This document shows positions 46,201-58,620 of a DNA stretch of 64,000 bases, one piece after another. The stretch lies in the NCBI GenBank assembly GCA_008360955.1, contig LUCM01002402.1:189923-253922 (forward strand), in the 5' to 3' direction. The translations under genes were made by a program, and so were the position numbers. The notes beneath the pieces are model-generated. The model did not search any database. It worked only from the letters and a program-made list of their open reading frames with translations, and was not told the DNA's origin. This DNA is from Fasciolopsis buskii. Its lineage: Eukaryota > Platyhelminthes > Trematoda > Plagiorchiida > Fasciolidae. Position 1 is the stretch's first letter. The number at the start of each line of letters is the position of its first letter.

Positions 46201-49200
46201 TAGTTCTTTGTCGTATAACTTGAATCCTATTGTGATTCAATAGCCTTTACCGGAAGATCACAGCCCTGCTTTGAGCATTTTTCTATTGCCATTAAAGCCG
46301 ACTGCTCTGATACTCATACCAGTTTCTTTTTATGGCGAAACGTTTTAATAGGACTTGGAAATCCTTGGGAAAATTTGTCGCAAGGACAACCCAATTCAGT
46401 TAGTGTCAATACTATTTTCCCCAAAGTGTTAGCGTAGCCATTTTGTTAGTACAATATTATTGGTCACAATTACCTGGTGAGAGTGATGGATAAATTAAGG
46501 TATTAGGCAGAACAAAGGCAATAAACCCTGGATGATCGTGCGAAACGTGCGAACGATTTGGAGAAATTCGAAATTTTCTGAGGAAAACGAACCGCAGACG
46601 AAAACGCGTTCGTCAGCAAACAACAGCCGGCCCGTCTAACACACAGCAACATGGGACTTGCTGATTCCGATCAGTTTGATTTGATCCATAAGACCGATTG
46701 CATCAGTTTATTGCAAACCTATTCTGATGAGCCAACTGGTTCTGTAATATTTTTTACTGTTTGCTTCTGCGTATTGCCAGAATTATAGACGCTATCCCTG
46801 TCGCATTTCGTGTCTGAATTAAATGACGACACGTTTAACCTGTTGGTTTGATAAATACCAGAACAAGACTGTATCGGTCCGGCGTATAATTTTCGCCGAC
46901 GTTCCCATCACCTTTGAAACTCTCCTGAGACGTTTTAACTTGGGAAAGCAAGAATTCAACAAACTCTATGCGGGAGTGGTGTTCTGATGTCATGAATGCC
47001 CACAGTGGCATGAACACGAGAGGCCTTGACCTTTTGAAACACGCGGACATGATAATTACAATATCAGATCAGAAAGTTTGTACGTAGTGAATCGAAAGAA
47101 ATGTATTTGGTGTGATTTGCTGTTGCCCAATTTCTGTGTCATCAGAAATTCAGCAGTGCTGATGCACTGAAAATGAACTGACATCTCGGCTAACTTGGAC
47201 AATTGGTTTTCAGATTGTTCGATGGCAGATTGTTCCGAGATTGGTTGTCCGTGGTAACCAAAATGTCGGATAGTTATAAATCACGCCATCAACGTTATTT
47301 TTGATAAATACATTTATATTTAACTTGATCAGGGTTCTGATATTGATCATTTCGCGATCGATGGGAATGATTAGTTTTTGAGCTCACCTAAACACCGACT
47401 GTCGCATTATTTAGCCCATATTTCTACCTCAATCCAAAGATTGGATGCAATGGAGAGTTACATTGATCATATGAATTATGATGTAACTGAAATCATTAGG
47501 AATCTAAAGCAGGTTATATGTATTAACATATTACATTGCAGTTTTCACATATTTAAGGACAGTAACCGCTTCCAAATCTGTTTAAATACTGCGCTCAGCC
47601 TAGACCAAAACAACAGTTTTGTTGTAACCTGATGAACGAACAGTAGTTGGATCATCGATATCAGCAGAAAGGAACACGTTAAAGGCAAGTTAACTTGAAC
47701 TGTGTCGACATGTTATGTGCCATAAAGAGACCCGGTCTTCGTGTCCAGGGCACGCAGCTTTTACTTGATAATGGGCAGGCGACAATGAGTCAGAGGTTGA
47801 AAACCCTGCAACCAAGCGGTTGAGTACACGTCTCCGAGACTAACGTCATGTGAAGTATTTCTTTGTTTACGAGTAAAACAGTAAGAAAACTACATTAAGT
47901 CAACGGCCGGATATTGAGCCAACTCACTTCAATGAAGTGTTCAGTGCACTCCATATGGTAGAGTATTCAGTAATCGCCCAATAGCGTAATGAAAAATATA
48001 TGGGTATTTACTCACATCTTTCACTAATTTTGCTCTGGGCTATGAAAAAAAACGATATGGCCAGTTTAGACTGCACTGAGTTTCGAATTCGCCTGACGGT
48101 CGTTTATGCATGCGTAAAGGATGGATTCCACGAGATCATAAAATCCTCTGTCTTAAGGTACCAGCATAACTGACACTTTCAGACGTGTGAATCATTAGAC
48201 GGTGGTTCCAGTAATATTCGTTCAGGGTCGTCATACGTTATTACATTAGCGTTCTTAGAATTAAGTTAAGCATATCAAAACCACATCTTTTAGAAACCGA
48301 GCATGAGAGAAAGGTACATTGAAGAATGCTACACAACGAAGGCGCTATGATGAATGCTGAATATTGTATGTGCATTCGAGAAAATAGTTATCTTTTAACG
48401 GTAAATACCAGCAGCAACAAGAAGGTGGTCTCATTATTTCGTGTCGACACAGATGAAATCACTGTAACGAATTGCGGACAACACAAGGGCAGCTTTGTTT
48501 TTCAATCCAATTGCGACAGATAACAAATGACAGCATTTTCTACGGCCATTAATGTCAAGCTGGAGAACCAGAGGGAGCCAGAGTGCAAATCTAAGGCATC
48601 ATTCTAATTGTCATAGCAACATCAATCAGAAGAGGTATTTAAAAGTGCCAGTTTTTCTGGCCTGACTCTGCAATCAGTCCAAACTTTCAGTGATAACACA
48701 ACGTTGTAAATTTCAGGTGGAGGAAAGCTGTTCACTTTTGTTCACATCTCACTGTCAAGATTTTGTGGACACACTGGTTTCCCGGTATGACAATGAGGGC
48801 AAACGCAAACCAATCATCGCAACGCGAATTTGCTGACTATTAGAACTGTCCACTTTCAAGCTCCAGTTTCCAATGGTTTTTGCGCATGACTTACCACGCG
48901 ATTATTTATATCATTTCAGATGTGGCTAAAACGACGGAGGTTCGGAATCGTCCATGGCTAATTACTGGCATGGATTTACACTTTAATTGGGCAGATAAGA
49001 TTCACACGAAAACAGCCACAACTATGACACCCACACCGAACGAGGCCGAGATTCACACCAAATGTTGTCTCAGGTTTTAAACTAAAACAAAACCTCGATT
49101 GTAGTAATTAGATTTTGTAGTCTTTCATTCACTTTTCGTCACCTCGTTACTTTCGTTTCTCTAGGTTTGTGCCAGGAGAGCACTGGTTAACTGTTTCACT

Positions 49201-49619
49201 TCACTTTAGCTGAACGTTTAGAGGTTAGATAAAATCCACTTGACAGACCTCATAAGAGTACATTTGTCGAGAGTTACTGTTAGGTGCCAAGCTAGGTGCA
49301 TCCACTATAACGGAAATTTCAAAGCATACAAGAAGTTTTGTCATTTTAACATTGGTTCCCGATTTTATCAACTCCAAACTAGATTGTTCGTTATCTTAGT
49401 TAGAGTTTACCGGTCTAGTTATGAGTATAGTGAAATTCAAGTGTTGGTCCTGGAGTAAGGTGGTTCAAATTCATTATCACAGATTCAGATAATAAATTTG
49501 GTATTACTTGCTTGACCCACAAAGATTCCTAAACCACCCTACAGCAGTTAAGCTCCGAACTGAGTCAGCTATTTGTAACTAAAAAGTGAATCATCAATCT
49601 GTGCACATACTGGAGATTC

Positions 49620-49828
49620 GTGCGTTTGGAAAAAGAGGGATTATGGCCGGCGATGACCAAGCGGATAAAGTTGTGGCGTTTGGACGTGAAGATCGCGAAT
49701 TCGAGTCCGCCCACAGCCGGTCGACTTCCCCTACCAGCAGCCCTCTGTTGGCTGTGACTCTCTTCCTGAAAAATGATGTGCATTGTTATTTTATTGATAA
49801 AGTATATAAAAGATAAATAAAAAATCCT
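49620..49828 (+). mobile_element. tRNA-derived SINE copy
   Basis: Contains GATGACCAAGCGGATAAAG (A-box-like) and GAATTCGAGTCCGCC (B-box, close to GGTTCGANTCC), a body with GTGGCGTTTGGACGTG and CCTCTGTTGGCTGTGAC, and an A-rich end AAAAGATAAATAAAAAATCC. This is the typical order of a tRNA-derived SINE. It aligns with the minus-strand copy at 21708-21830. Confidence 0.6.
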
Positions 49829-49921
49829 TTCGAATGACCAAAAGCACCTTCTTCTTAGCAGAACACATCTGAATCAAGTTTCACTGGGAAGTACTATCCG
49901 ACAAGGTGAATTCGAACTTAC

Positions 49922-50607
49922 TTTGAACTCCTTTTCTATTTCCGCCAACTTCATCATTTCCTGACGCAGTTCAAATGTGGTCATGATAGGATCTGGACTG
50001 CTCAGTGCCATGTACGCGGGGCTGGCCAACGCTCGGTATGCATTCAGTCGCGATCGGGAACGCTTGAGTGAATCATAGTCTTGTCTAACTTGACAATCAT
50101 TACACTGGCACGAAATTGGGTGTGGTTTGTCAATTGTGTGATTGCGAGATAAAAACATCTGGACCATCTCATGATTGTTGTAATGTGCGGACAGTATCAG
50201 CGGGGTGATGTCCGGAGAAAACTGACTCTTTTCTGTGGTTCTAAAAAATGCATTCTTCGAATCCATTCGTTTAATCTGGTCTTCCCCAGCCTGGTAGTTC
50301 GGATGCTCGATAATCAGCCGTACGAGTTTTGGATGCCCTTTGCTGATGGCGTGTAACAGAGCTTCCTCAATGCACTCAAAGTTCAGTTTATCCAGCAACA
50401 TTTCCATAGCGTCAGTGTTCTCAGAATCAACGGCTAAGTGCAACGCGTTGCGGCCCATGTAGTCCACGCAATTGACATTGAACTCCGGGCAGTCATCGGA
50501 ATCCTCCAGCGACATTCGAATAATGCCAATATCACCCGTGGCCGCTGCATTCAGATAGACCCTTTCCTCGTCTGTGAGCTGTGTGGACAATGGACGCTTC
50601 AAAATTA
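49922..50607 (-). CDS. TRPC channel exon: ankyrin repeats and TRP_2 domain
   Basis: A 686-bp exon, entering in phase 1 and ending in phase 0 at GTAAGT. It reads from TQLTDEERVYLNAAATGDIG through NVNCVDYMGRNALHLAVDSE, HAISKGHPKLVRLIIEHPNY and SPDITPLILSAHYNNHEMVQ, which are four ankyrin repeats. HPISCQCNDC has the His-x3-Cys-x-Cys-x2-Cys spacing of the TRPC zinc site, then SLKRSRSRLNAYRALASPAY and MALSSPDPIMTTFELRQEM form the TRP_2 domain. The channel N-terminus is cytoplasmic and mediates assembly. The acceptor at GAGTGAG/TA is preferred because an in-frame TGA lies just upstream and the phase fits the tentative first exon. No in-frame ATG is available here, so an upstream exon is required. 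Confidence 0.95.
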
Positions 50608-53600
50608 CTCACTCAGGCAGGAAGGCATTTTTTGTATAAATAGCGTTTAAATTTAGCAAAGGATGGGATTTTGCAACCCGTTAAGTAGTTTCCTTACCGA
50701 AAAGAACTTTTAGTTTATCCGAAGCCAAAAATGAGATGCTCAGTTTGAAAGTAATCTATCTAGTGACGAAACGATGCTGGTAAGATCTATGTACGCTTTG
50801 TTAGTCTGCACAAATCATGTCGAGTTTTGTGAACAAAGCTAGTTGATCATCCATTTGTCACAATCTGGGTGGCAAATTATAAACATCTGTGACGAACCTC
50901 TTTCTCTGTTCAGGCACGTGTGTTGTTTACGGGCTCGTATTTCTGTCCAAATGATCAGTTCCTTTGAGATCCTTTGATAGAATCTCCCTGAGTTCAATAA
51001 GTTCTGTAAACAGGTAAATCAGACTGATTTCGATTGTAAAGTGCGATCAGTGAATGTGATTCTCTTGCTCAAATTACATCATTATTTATCGCAGCCCGTT
51101 TATACTATAATGCCATTCAGCAGTTAAGTTTTTAGTGGCTGGTTTCATTTCTGCGGCAACTAGGATCAACTAGATTATTTTTGGAGATCCATCCCTTGCG
51201 GAACTTGTACAAACTTTAAGTAATGCTTAATTCGATCACAATTGGGAATGTTTTTCCCCGTTGAGTTTCATAATATGTAATCGCCTAAGTCAGTGACTAA
51301 TCAGGCGTGAAGTATTTGCTCAACTAAATGAGATCATGCAACCGAACAACTTTTGCAAGATAATTTTCCCGTCGCCATTTGCAATCGAATTGCATGGTAC
51401 GAATGAAAGCAATAGGCAGGCTACTCGTGTACTAGTCTATGGGAATGTTCTACAATCCGTTGGTTCACATAAACATACGTGTGATTTATTCCAGTAATGT
51501 TGTTTGAGTGTGCAGTTCGGACGAAACGAACGAAAATCGACGTGAATAAGGCGTAATTGAATGACTGAGCGATCAATGAACGCAGACAAAAATCAGATAA
51601 GAGGCAAAGTGTTCACAGTGAATTCAAGGATGTCGGCGGGTGCTTTGGCTCCAAACTTGTAGGCAAACAGCACGTGATCCTTGGCACGGAAGGAGTTTTA
51701 TATGCTAGCAAGGATATAAACCGGAGTCCGAAATCGAAGCACAATTTCCCGCTGGAACTGCAACTCTCTGGATTTGCTCTCTTCGGGATTTGACTACCTA
51801 CTTTACTCTATCTGAGAGTAAATGCGACCAGAACCTAGTGATCGGTATAATTATGGGCGAACCTTTTTGGTCAGTGTCCAGGTTGAAATTTGCAAGTATC
51901 TAAGCTCCTAAAATCTGACTGGTACCTGGTTTGCTGTGACAAGATTTTATATAATTTTCGCGAATCTATTTGTAAAGAATTTATTACCTGTATGTGCACT
52001 TATCCAGAGAAGTTTGTTTCTCTCGTGTTTGGAATTTTTTGTAAATTATTTTCCACCTCACCACGAACGTTGGTTGCTTCAGCTATCAGTTCATTGTGAG
52101 AAATTATGAAAAAGTGAGCAGTGTTGCTAAAATTTGTTAGAAAACACCAGGTTCCGTTCAGATTCATTGTTTCCAGATTGGCGTTTGAACCCGAAATGAA
52201 CAACTGGCACTGGTGGGATATTTGATGTTGCATAACCATAAATTATTTTCATCACATTGTTACACAATTTTGTGCCCCTTTGCAGCTGAGTATTTACGGG
52301 GACAGATCTTTGATCAAATAGCAGGTGATTATGGCGACCTCTCCGCTCAACGAATGTTGCACAGGCAAACTCGACGAATTTATACCCTAGTTAACGCTCG
52401 ATCTATAGTAATTCCGTAGTTCTGTGATCGGTTATAGCGGCTGATTTACAATCGTCCACTCGGAGATCGAACCTCAATCGATAGTATACAGTGACGATGA
52501 CATTTCTCTTTCTTCGCTTTTCTCCACAACAGGATGAGTGTTCTTACTGTCTCGACATCCGTTTTATCATCAGAATAAGTTTTCATTACATATTTTACCG
52601 GGTTTGATAGGCTTTCCATTTTTACCCACAACAGGTACCAATTTTCAGTGTGCTAAAGACTTCTGAAACAATTCGCTCTGTCCGTAACGTCGAATTAGTG
52701 GCCAGTTTTTATTCTATCAAGATGATTTTTTGAATTTTAGAACAAACCCACTCAGCTTAAATGAAATTTAAAACAATTAAACCTCCAGCTAACCAAATAA
52801 GCACTTTTGGGCACGACTGTATAATCACATACTCAATAAAGTCGACTGTTTCTATTTTGCGGATTATTTAATAATGTTTTTTAATGTTCCCCATAATTTA
52901 ATATAAGCTCCTTGTTGTATGCACGTGTTTGCACAGTTTTCTATTAGTCAACCGGGAAGCTTCCCAGAATGAAACAAATATTACAGCAAGATTTAATCGT
53001 TAAATGAGCACAATTGTCTTTATGTGTCGTTAGAATCAAGAATCAAAAAATAAATGCCCTCCAGATACAAGTATTGGCAAGACCGACATTTTTCAATTGA
53101 TTAGTAAGATCCGCGGAAGGCAAATGTTCTTATCTCAGATCTGAAGGTCATTAGTAATAGGAACTAAATGAAGTGCAAATGTTCAAGGAATCCGGATCTT
53201 AAATATGCTAATTTTTATATCGCCAAATGGATATAGATGGGATATTTTGCTATTTTTTCAATTGGCCATCAGAGGTTTATGCATAATATTAAGTAATACC
53301 ATTTAAAGTAAAGCACACTGTTCGCAAGCTGGTGACTACATGAGTAGATCAAATGTTAACGTTTCATCTACAACTGTGGTGGAACTACACGGGAAATATA
53401 TGAACAGGGAGGGAATTTTGCACACTGTGTTCGAAATTGTGATCCTGGTCGCTAAAAGACTGATTTTAAACAAATATAAAATAGTAAACAGGTCCGTTCC
53501 ACTTTGTCTAGATGTTTTTTTTCTAATTTGCATTAAAAATGTTATTAAAGTGCCTAGCACTACCACAGAGATAACATTGTTTTGTGGTGAGCTCGTTTTT

Positions 53601-53865
53601 AGTGCACGATGACATCATTTCTAACGGACTTAGTGTGGGTGAATGAAATGATAGGGAGAGAAAAGCGATCCCAAAACTGTGATACCCAGTAACTCAGTGC
53701 GACAGGTATCTAACAAATATAACGAATTTGGGCAACCGAAGTATGCAATACGTGTGCTACTGCGGAAACGATGTTATTTGCTCATCCAGAAATAGCTTTG
53801 AGGGAAATTGCAAGTACAGCAATCAGTGCAGCTGTATGTGATGATCCACGGACGCGTTACACGAT

Positions 53866-54924
53866 ATGGCCTGTTGGGTATTTACGACATCATGGGTCTC
53901 CGACCGTAAAAAGGTATTCGTGAAATGCGTGGGTTCAGCCTTATCACAAAAACAGGTGTTTGGTTATCAGCCTCGCGTGCCCCGCGTAACCAACGGCAGA
54001 TCGCATGAACGTCAGTTGCAAACAAAAGAGAAATTCGTCCATTTTATTCTTTGGAAAACACAGATGTGCATTTGCTGCCGAATTTTCACGAAGGTAGTAT
54101 CGGAGATACGAGGCAAATCATCCGTGTTATCCCCATTGGAAGGTGCCACAAAAAGTAAAGCGAATGATAAAATGAGAAATTCTCACAAATGTACCAAAAA
54201 TTAAGTTCGACAATTCCTGTTTGTTTCAACTGGAACGCACAAATAGATTATTTGGTCGTTTTGATCGGTTATAGAGAAAAGCGGGCCGAAATCCACACAA
54301 GTTGCTGTAAAACAGGATATGTGAATTACAAGAAAATACCAAAGGTCGACACTGTCATTACAGATGAACACATTCGCAGACCAGTGCATGGTGTCGCGCA
54401 GTGTGAGATGGTGTACAAAACGAAAAATTTACTTGTTCGTTACGCGCTTTGCTATCGACCCTATAACAAAAAATCAAATAGCACAAAGCATAATGCTCCT
54501 GCTTTATTAGCTTCCGTTGTTCGTAGCTTTCAATGTTCTGTGTTAAGTGCGCGTGTCCAATAAGTGGAAAGTTTGTGACTCAATCCCGGATGTGTTGCTT
54601 CGTAGTATGAACGCGCAAAAAGTAAGTGAATTTTCCATACAAAGCAAACCTAGCCTCTGCCAACAGGTCAGAATAACGACACTTAGGACTCCATCCACAA
54701 ACGATGCAATAACAATGATCCATCTAGTAGTGCTGAACTTAATTCACAAACGGGTTTTGTTTAATCATTCAGAACTTCTTGACCGAAGGTCAGCAACACA
54801 GTTCGGATTGAGACTAGAGTGTGCCTTATACTCCATCTTCCCTTTCCCTGTTCATTGCCAGTTGACTGATGGACAAACGACTTACGGGCTGAACAGTTGT
54901 CCCCTACAATTGTGCTTATGGTGA
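53866..54924 (+). other. Run of three overlapping plus-strand open frames, unassigned
   Basis: Frames at 53866-54204 (112 codons), 54189-54563 (124) and 54547-54924 (125) follow one another with small overlaps in different frames. The coding sequence is not recognisable and the amino-acid composition (rich in K, S, C) is not clearly protein-like. They could be frameshifted remains of a mobile element or chance. Confidence 0.2.
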
Positions 54925-54933
54925 CTTCAGCAT

Positions 54934-55176
54934 CCAGTCACGGTAGATGAGTTCATCGAAATCTTAGTTACCATTGTTCGTTTCATACAATCAAAGGCAG
55001 CACGAAATGAAGTAATTCTCAACAGTCTCATTGACAACAGTATAGCAGGAGAAATGAATTTCATCCCAGCTAAATTAAACATTGTTGCCAACACCAGGAG
55101 ACTATGGTGGGGTGACATTCCAGTGTTTCCGGTATTTAACCAACTCATAGTTACATGTGTAGGGGATAAAAAGTGA
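54934..55176 (+). CDS. Coding-like block, unknown, plus strand
   Basis: After a CTTCAG acceptor-like site the plus strand is open as HPVTVDEFIEILVTIVRFIQ, SKAARNEVILNSLIDNSIAG, EMNFIPAKLNIVANTRRLWW and GDIPVFPVFNQLIVTCVG, then a TGA stop. There is no starting ATG, so it would be an internal or terminal exon or a relic. The composition (hydrophobic helices, LWWGD) looks protein-like, but I do not recognise it. The opposite strand is also open over this stretch, so chance is possible. Confidence 0.28.
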   Translation, partial: PVTVDEFIEILVTIVRFIQSKAARNEVILNSLIDNSIAGEMNFIPAKLNIVANTRRLWWGDIPVFPVFNQLIVTCVGDKK

Positions 55177-58100
55177 CCATTGTAAGAGATGTTCGAATAG
55201 TTCCACCCTGGTAAAGTGCAGCAGTCGCATCGAGGGAGTTTAAATACTTGTAAGAACTGTTTTACAACACGGGGTCCACGGTTGTACCCATGGATGAAGC
55301 ACGATGTTAAACTGCTCCTAGCTTCTTGCTGCGAGCTTTGTAGGTGCAGAGACTAACAATTTATTGCCCAATGATGATAAGTGGGTGTAATTGAAAAATA
55401 GGATTCTTGGTACAACTTTTTATTTCCGATCGATGTATCATCAGCTGGCTGTCTAGGATAAGAACGAAGACTGGAACAAACTTCTATCCTTGCGGCAAAT
55501 CTGAGCCACTTACCCTCAAGTGAGGAAAACGGGCGAATACAAGAATGACACATTTTTCCTTCTAGTTTTGGTTTTCCATTCCATTTTCAAGCTTCAACAC
55601 TATATAATACAGGAAATCGGCTTTTCAAGTCACATGTTATTCACATCGTTGATGTAATCCTGCTGTTCACTTCGTGAGATGTTCGCTCATTCAAGAATGT
55701 CAAGATGACCTTGATTAAATGAGGACAGAGATTGTATGCTCGTTCAAAATTTGCGGTGAGTGGTTCTGAGCCCAATCACAGAAAAGTCCTGAGTATCAGT
55801 TCCCTTCAACTGTCAATGTTGTTTTTGTGAGACTACCTCAACTAGTTGAGCATATATGAGGCAACTCGGAGACCATATTTATTATCCGGTCCAAATACTG
55901 TCGGGACTAAATATTTTCAGCATTCGGACCTAGGCAAAGACTGTAAAGTTCTTGTGTAGGCAATCGAGAGGAGAGCAAAATGATGTCTGAACCACTTGGG
56001 TGAAAAACACGGTAGAACCTAACTCGATTTCAATCTTCTGCTGCTTGGTGCTTTGAGACTTTTGCATCGCTGTATGAGACAGAAGAACAGCAGGGGAAAT
56101 CTGGATAAAATTCTGTCCATCTCAGGAAATACAAAAACTTATCGTCTTCAAAGTAACAGAAGATTGGCAATTAGCGTGACCGAGTAGGACGTACTAAACG
56201 GTTTGGCTTAACACTCCATGCTTATCCCAAAGGACGACCGAAAATCTTTGAACAGAATAGTTCAATAATCGTAAAACGTGCTTCCGAAAAATTACACTTT
56301 ATGACAGAAGTACTTCATCTCAGAATACCTCTGGAAAAGTCAACTTTGTCCATTTCTGATTCGCTTAGGTATCTGAGATTCATTCGCAAAGGAGAAAGCC
56401 ATAAATGTGATGAATTACCCATCAGGTGAGGAAGTGCATAAAATATCAAAGAATACTGCGTGCGACCGGGAGGGAGGAGTGTTGAACGTGGGATGGGGGA
56501 GAACTCACGCGGACATCTTCGAAATTCGTGAACAGACAGCCGGCTGTCTGTTTCGAGGCGGTCGTAGCTTTTCGCAGATCACTCATACTCAACTGATAGC
56601 CCTGATAGAACCTGGAAGCAAATCAGTGAATTTCACATGGATTAGTAACAGAAATGTACAAACAGGCATAAAAAGCATTTTAGTATCAGTGGAGAACTGT
56701 TCCAAAGTGCCATTTATTCACATAAACCAATTATCTGTACTTGAATTATATGTCAAACAGATCTGCAAGTGTGGATAAACTTTACCCCTCTCACTTTTCT
56801 CTTCTGTTGCTGCTGTCTATGTTCTTATCCGTTCTACAGACACCCGTGATCCAGGACTAGCAGATGGGTAGCAGGTCTGTTCCCCGCATATGTTACTGCA
56901 TTTGTTGACCGATTGTGGTCATAGATTTAATCGGATATTCAAGTGTGCGAAGGGTTTTGTACGAACCATGTTAAGTAATTATGGACGAAGTCAGACGAGA
57001 GACAAGCTAATGAAAACAAAGGTGATTTAGTCATTTATAAGGCTAAATGACGATGATGTTGCTATATTTGTGACCCGGAAAAGCCGGCAAGTAAGGTAAC
57101 AGTTTTGTGCTCGACAAAAGAAGTTTTGCCCATTGAGAAAGTGTGCTTTACATCGCTTACCGCTGGTTTGTCTAGCGGCAGTAGGGCTCATTTATAAAGA
57201 TACCTCAAAGCTTTGCTGAACCAACAACCACTTTGATCGAATTCGGAGAATTCGAAGTTTTCTAGTCAGTGGATCTAGCCCTGGACATTCCAAATTTTAG
57301 GAGCTGCTAGTTTATGAATTTGATTTTGGTTAGAACATATTTGGGTTTATTGTCTCAGAGCCTCAGAGTGCCGCGACGAGCACCGAATTTCCGGAAGGAC
57401 TGATTTGGTTAGCACTTCAGTCGCTCCATTTGATCAGAACATAAGTCAGTTCAATTTAATGTATTAGAATTTGAGATCTTTCGAATGGTGTCCAACAAAC
57501 AAAGCATCGTGTGATACATTATTCGGACTGTTTTTGAAATGTAGTAACACAACGCGATCGGGAACAATTTTAATGAGCTGTTGTTTTGATTGTCGTGAGT
57601 AACTTTTTCAAAGCAGTTTTACAATCGATTGTTGCGCGCAGCAATCGAAACATTTTCCCATTTCAGACATTCCCAATCAAGCTTTGCTTTAATATTTCAA
57701 AAGGTTCAATTGATCAAATGAGAATAAATCAAATAATATCTTAATGCACACGGCTGAGGATGAATTTTTACCTTATACATGTGAAACCAATAGTAGGAAC
57801 TTGGACGTAATACTCAGACATCTACTGACATCAAATCCATCGAATTCACCGGTGATAACTTAGGAAGAATAATCATTGTAAGTAATCAGATGAATGCATA
57901 GATCATCCGTGAGTTCACCAGAAATATACTCGCGATTGTCTGATGCAAAATAGTTGCTGATGAATAATGGATAATGAATTGTACTTAATTAGCGTGGTCT
58001 ATAGCAGGTAGAGCTACAGTTAAATTTTGGCATGTAAAAATAGAACGTACGACATGTAGATCTATACTACTTACTACAAATTGATGGTAACAAGTCCAAC

Positions 58101-58530
58101 CCTCTGTTTCTCAAAGTAGACAGATGGCGACAGCTACAAAAATGCAGGAGCCATCGAGAAGAATTGCAGCGTTGTCAACACCAGCGTGTTAACTTCTTTC
58201 GTTTTGAAAGTAATTCAAAAATGTTTGGTTTTATTGTGGAGGGTAAAGATGCATTATACCAGTGACTTCTACCTAAAGTGGAACGCTATTCAGCAGCGTG
58301 CTATCTACCGAGTGATATTTACACCAAATTGTAAGGCTTTCTCAAGAACCCACACGGTCTTAAATGAATGTCTGAATGCACCGAATTGTGCCAAATGGAA
58401 TGTAAAACCACTAGGGTGTAGAAAAATATTCTACTTTAGGAATGATTCTGTGGAACAACAGTGACGTTCGAATGAATGCAATCCGAACAGCATGGCCAAT
58501 TTGAAACAGCCCGCCATGGTTCTATTGCTT

Positions 58531-58620
58531 TTCGGGGTTGAACTCAAACCCGAAAGTTCCATGTACTTATCCACTGATGAATAGTGTGCCTAGCCGACTG
58601 AGCAACCCCACATGTGTCTG
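58531..58620 (-). repeat. tRNA-like (SINE head) sequence
   Basis: The minus strand has TTGCTCAGTCGGCTAGGC (a good A box) and GGGTTTGAGTTCAACCCC, which makes a perfect 5-bp T-stem (GGGTT/AACCC) with a 7-base loop. The loop is TGAGTTC instead of TTCRANY and the D-arm and anticodon stems are poor, so it is a tRNA-derived repeat or pseudogene. Confidence 0.45.

Larger units (their letters stand above)
39717..49921 (-). other. TRPC intron, 10.2 kb
   Basis: The donor GTAAGT is at 49921. It contains a short hairpin element (41319-41422), a tRNA-like sequence (41465-41545), a helicase-like fragment (42924-43205) and a SINE (49620-49828). From 43.3 to 49.5 kb I see only AT-rich sequence with short, unassigned open frames. 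Confidence 0.85.

Noticed and set aside
56407..56778. Plus-strand 123-codon frame
   Set aside because: No recognisable family, no splice partners and no neighbouring coding-like sequence.
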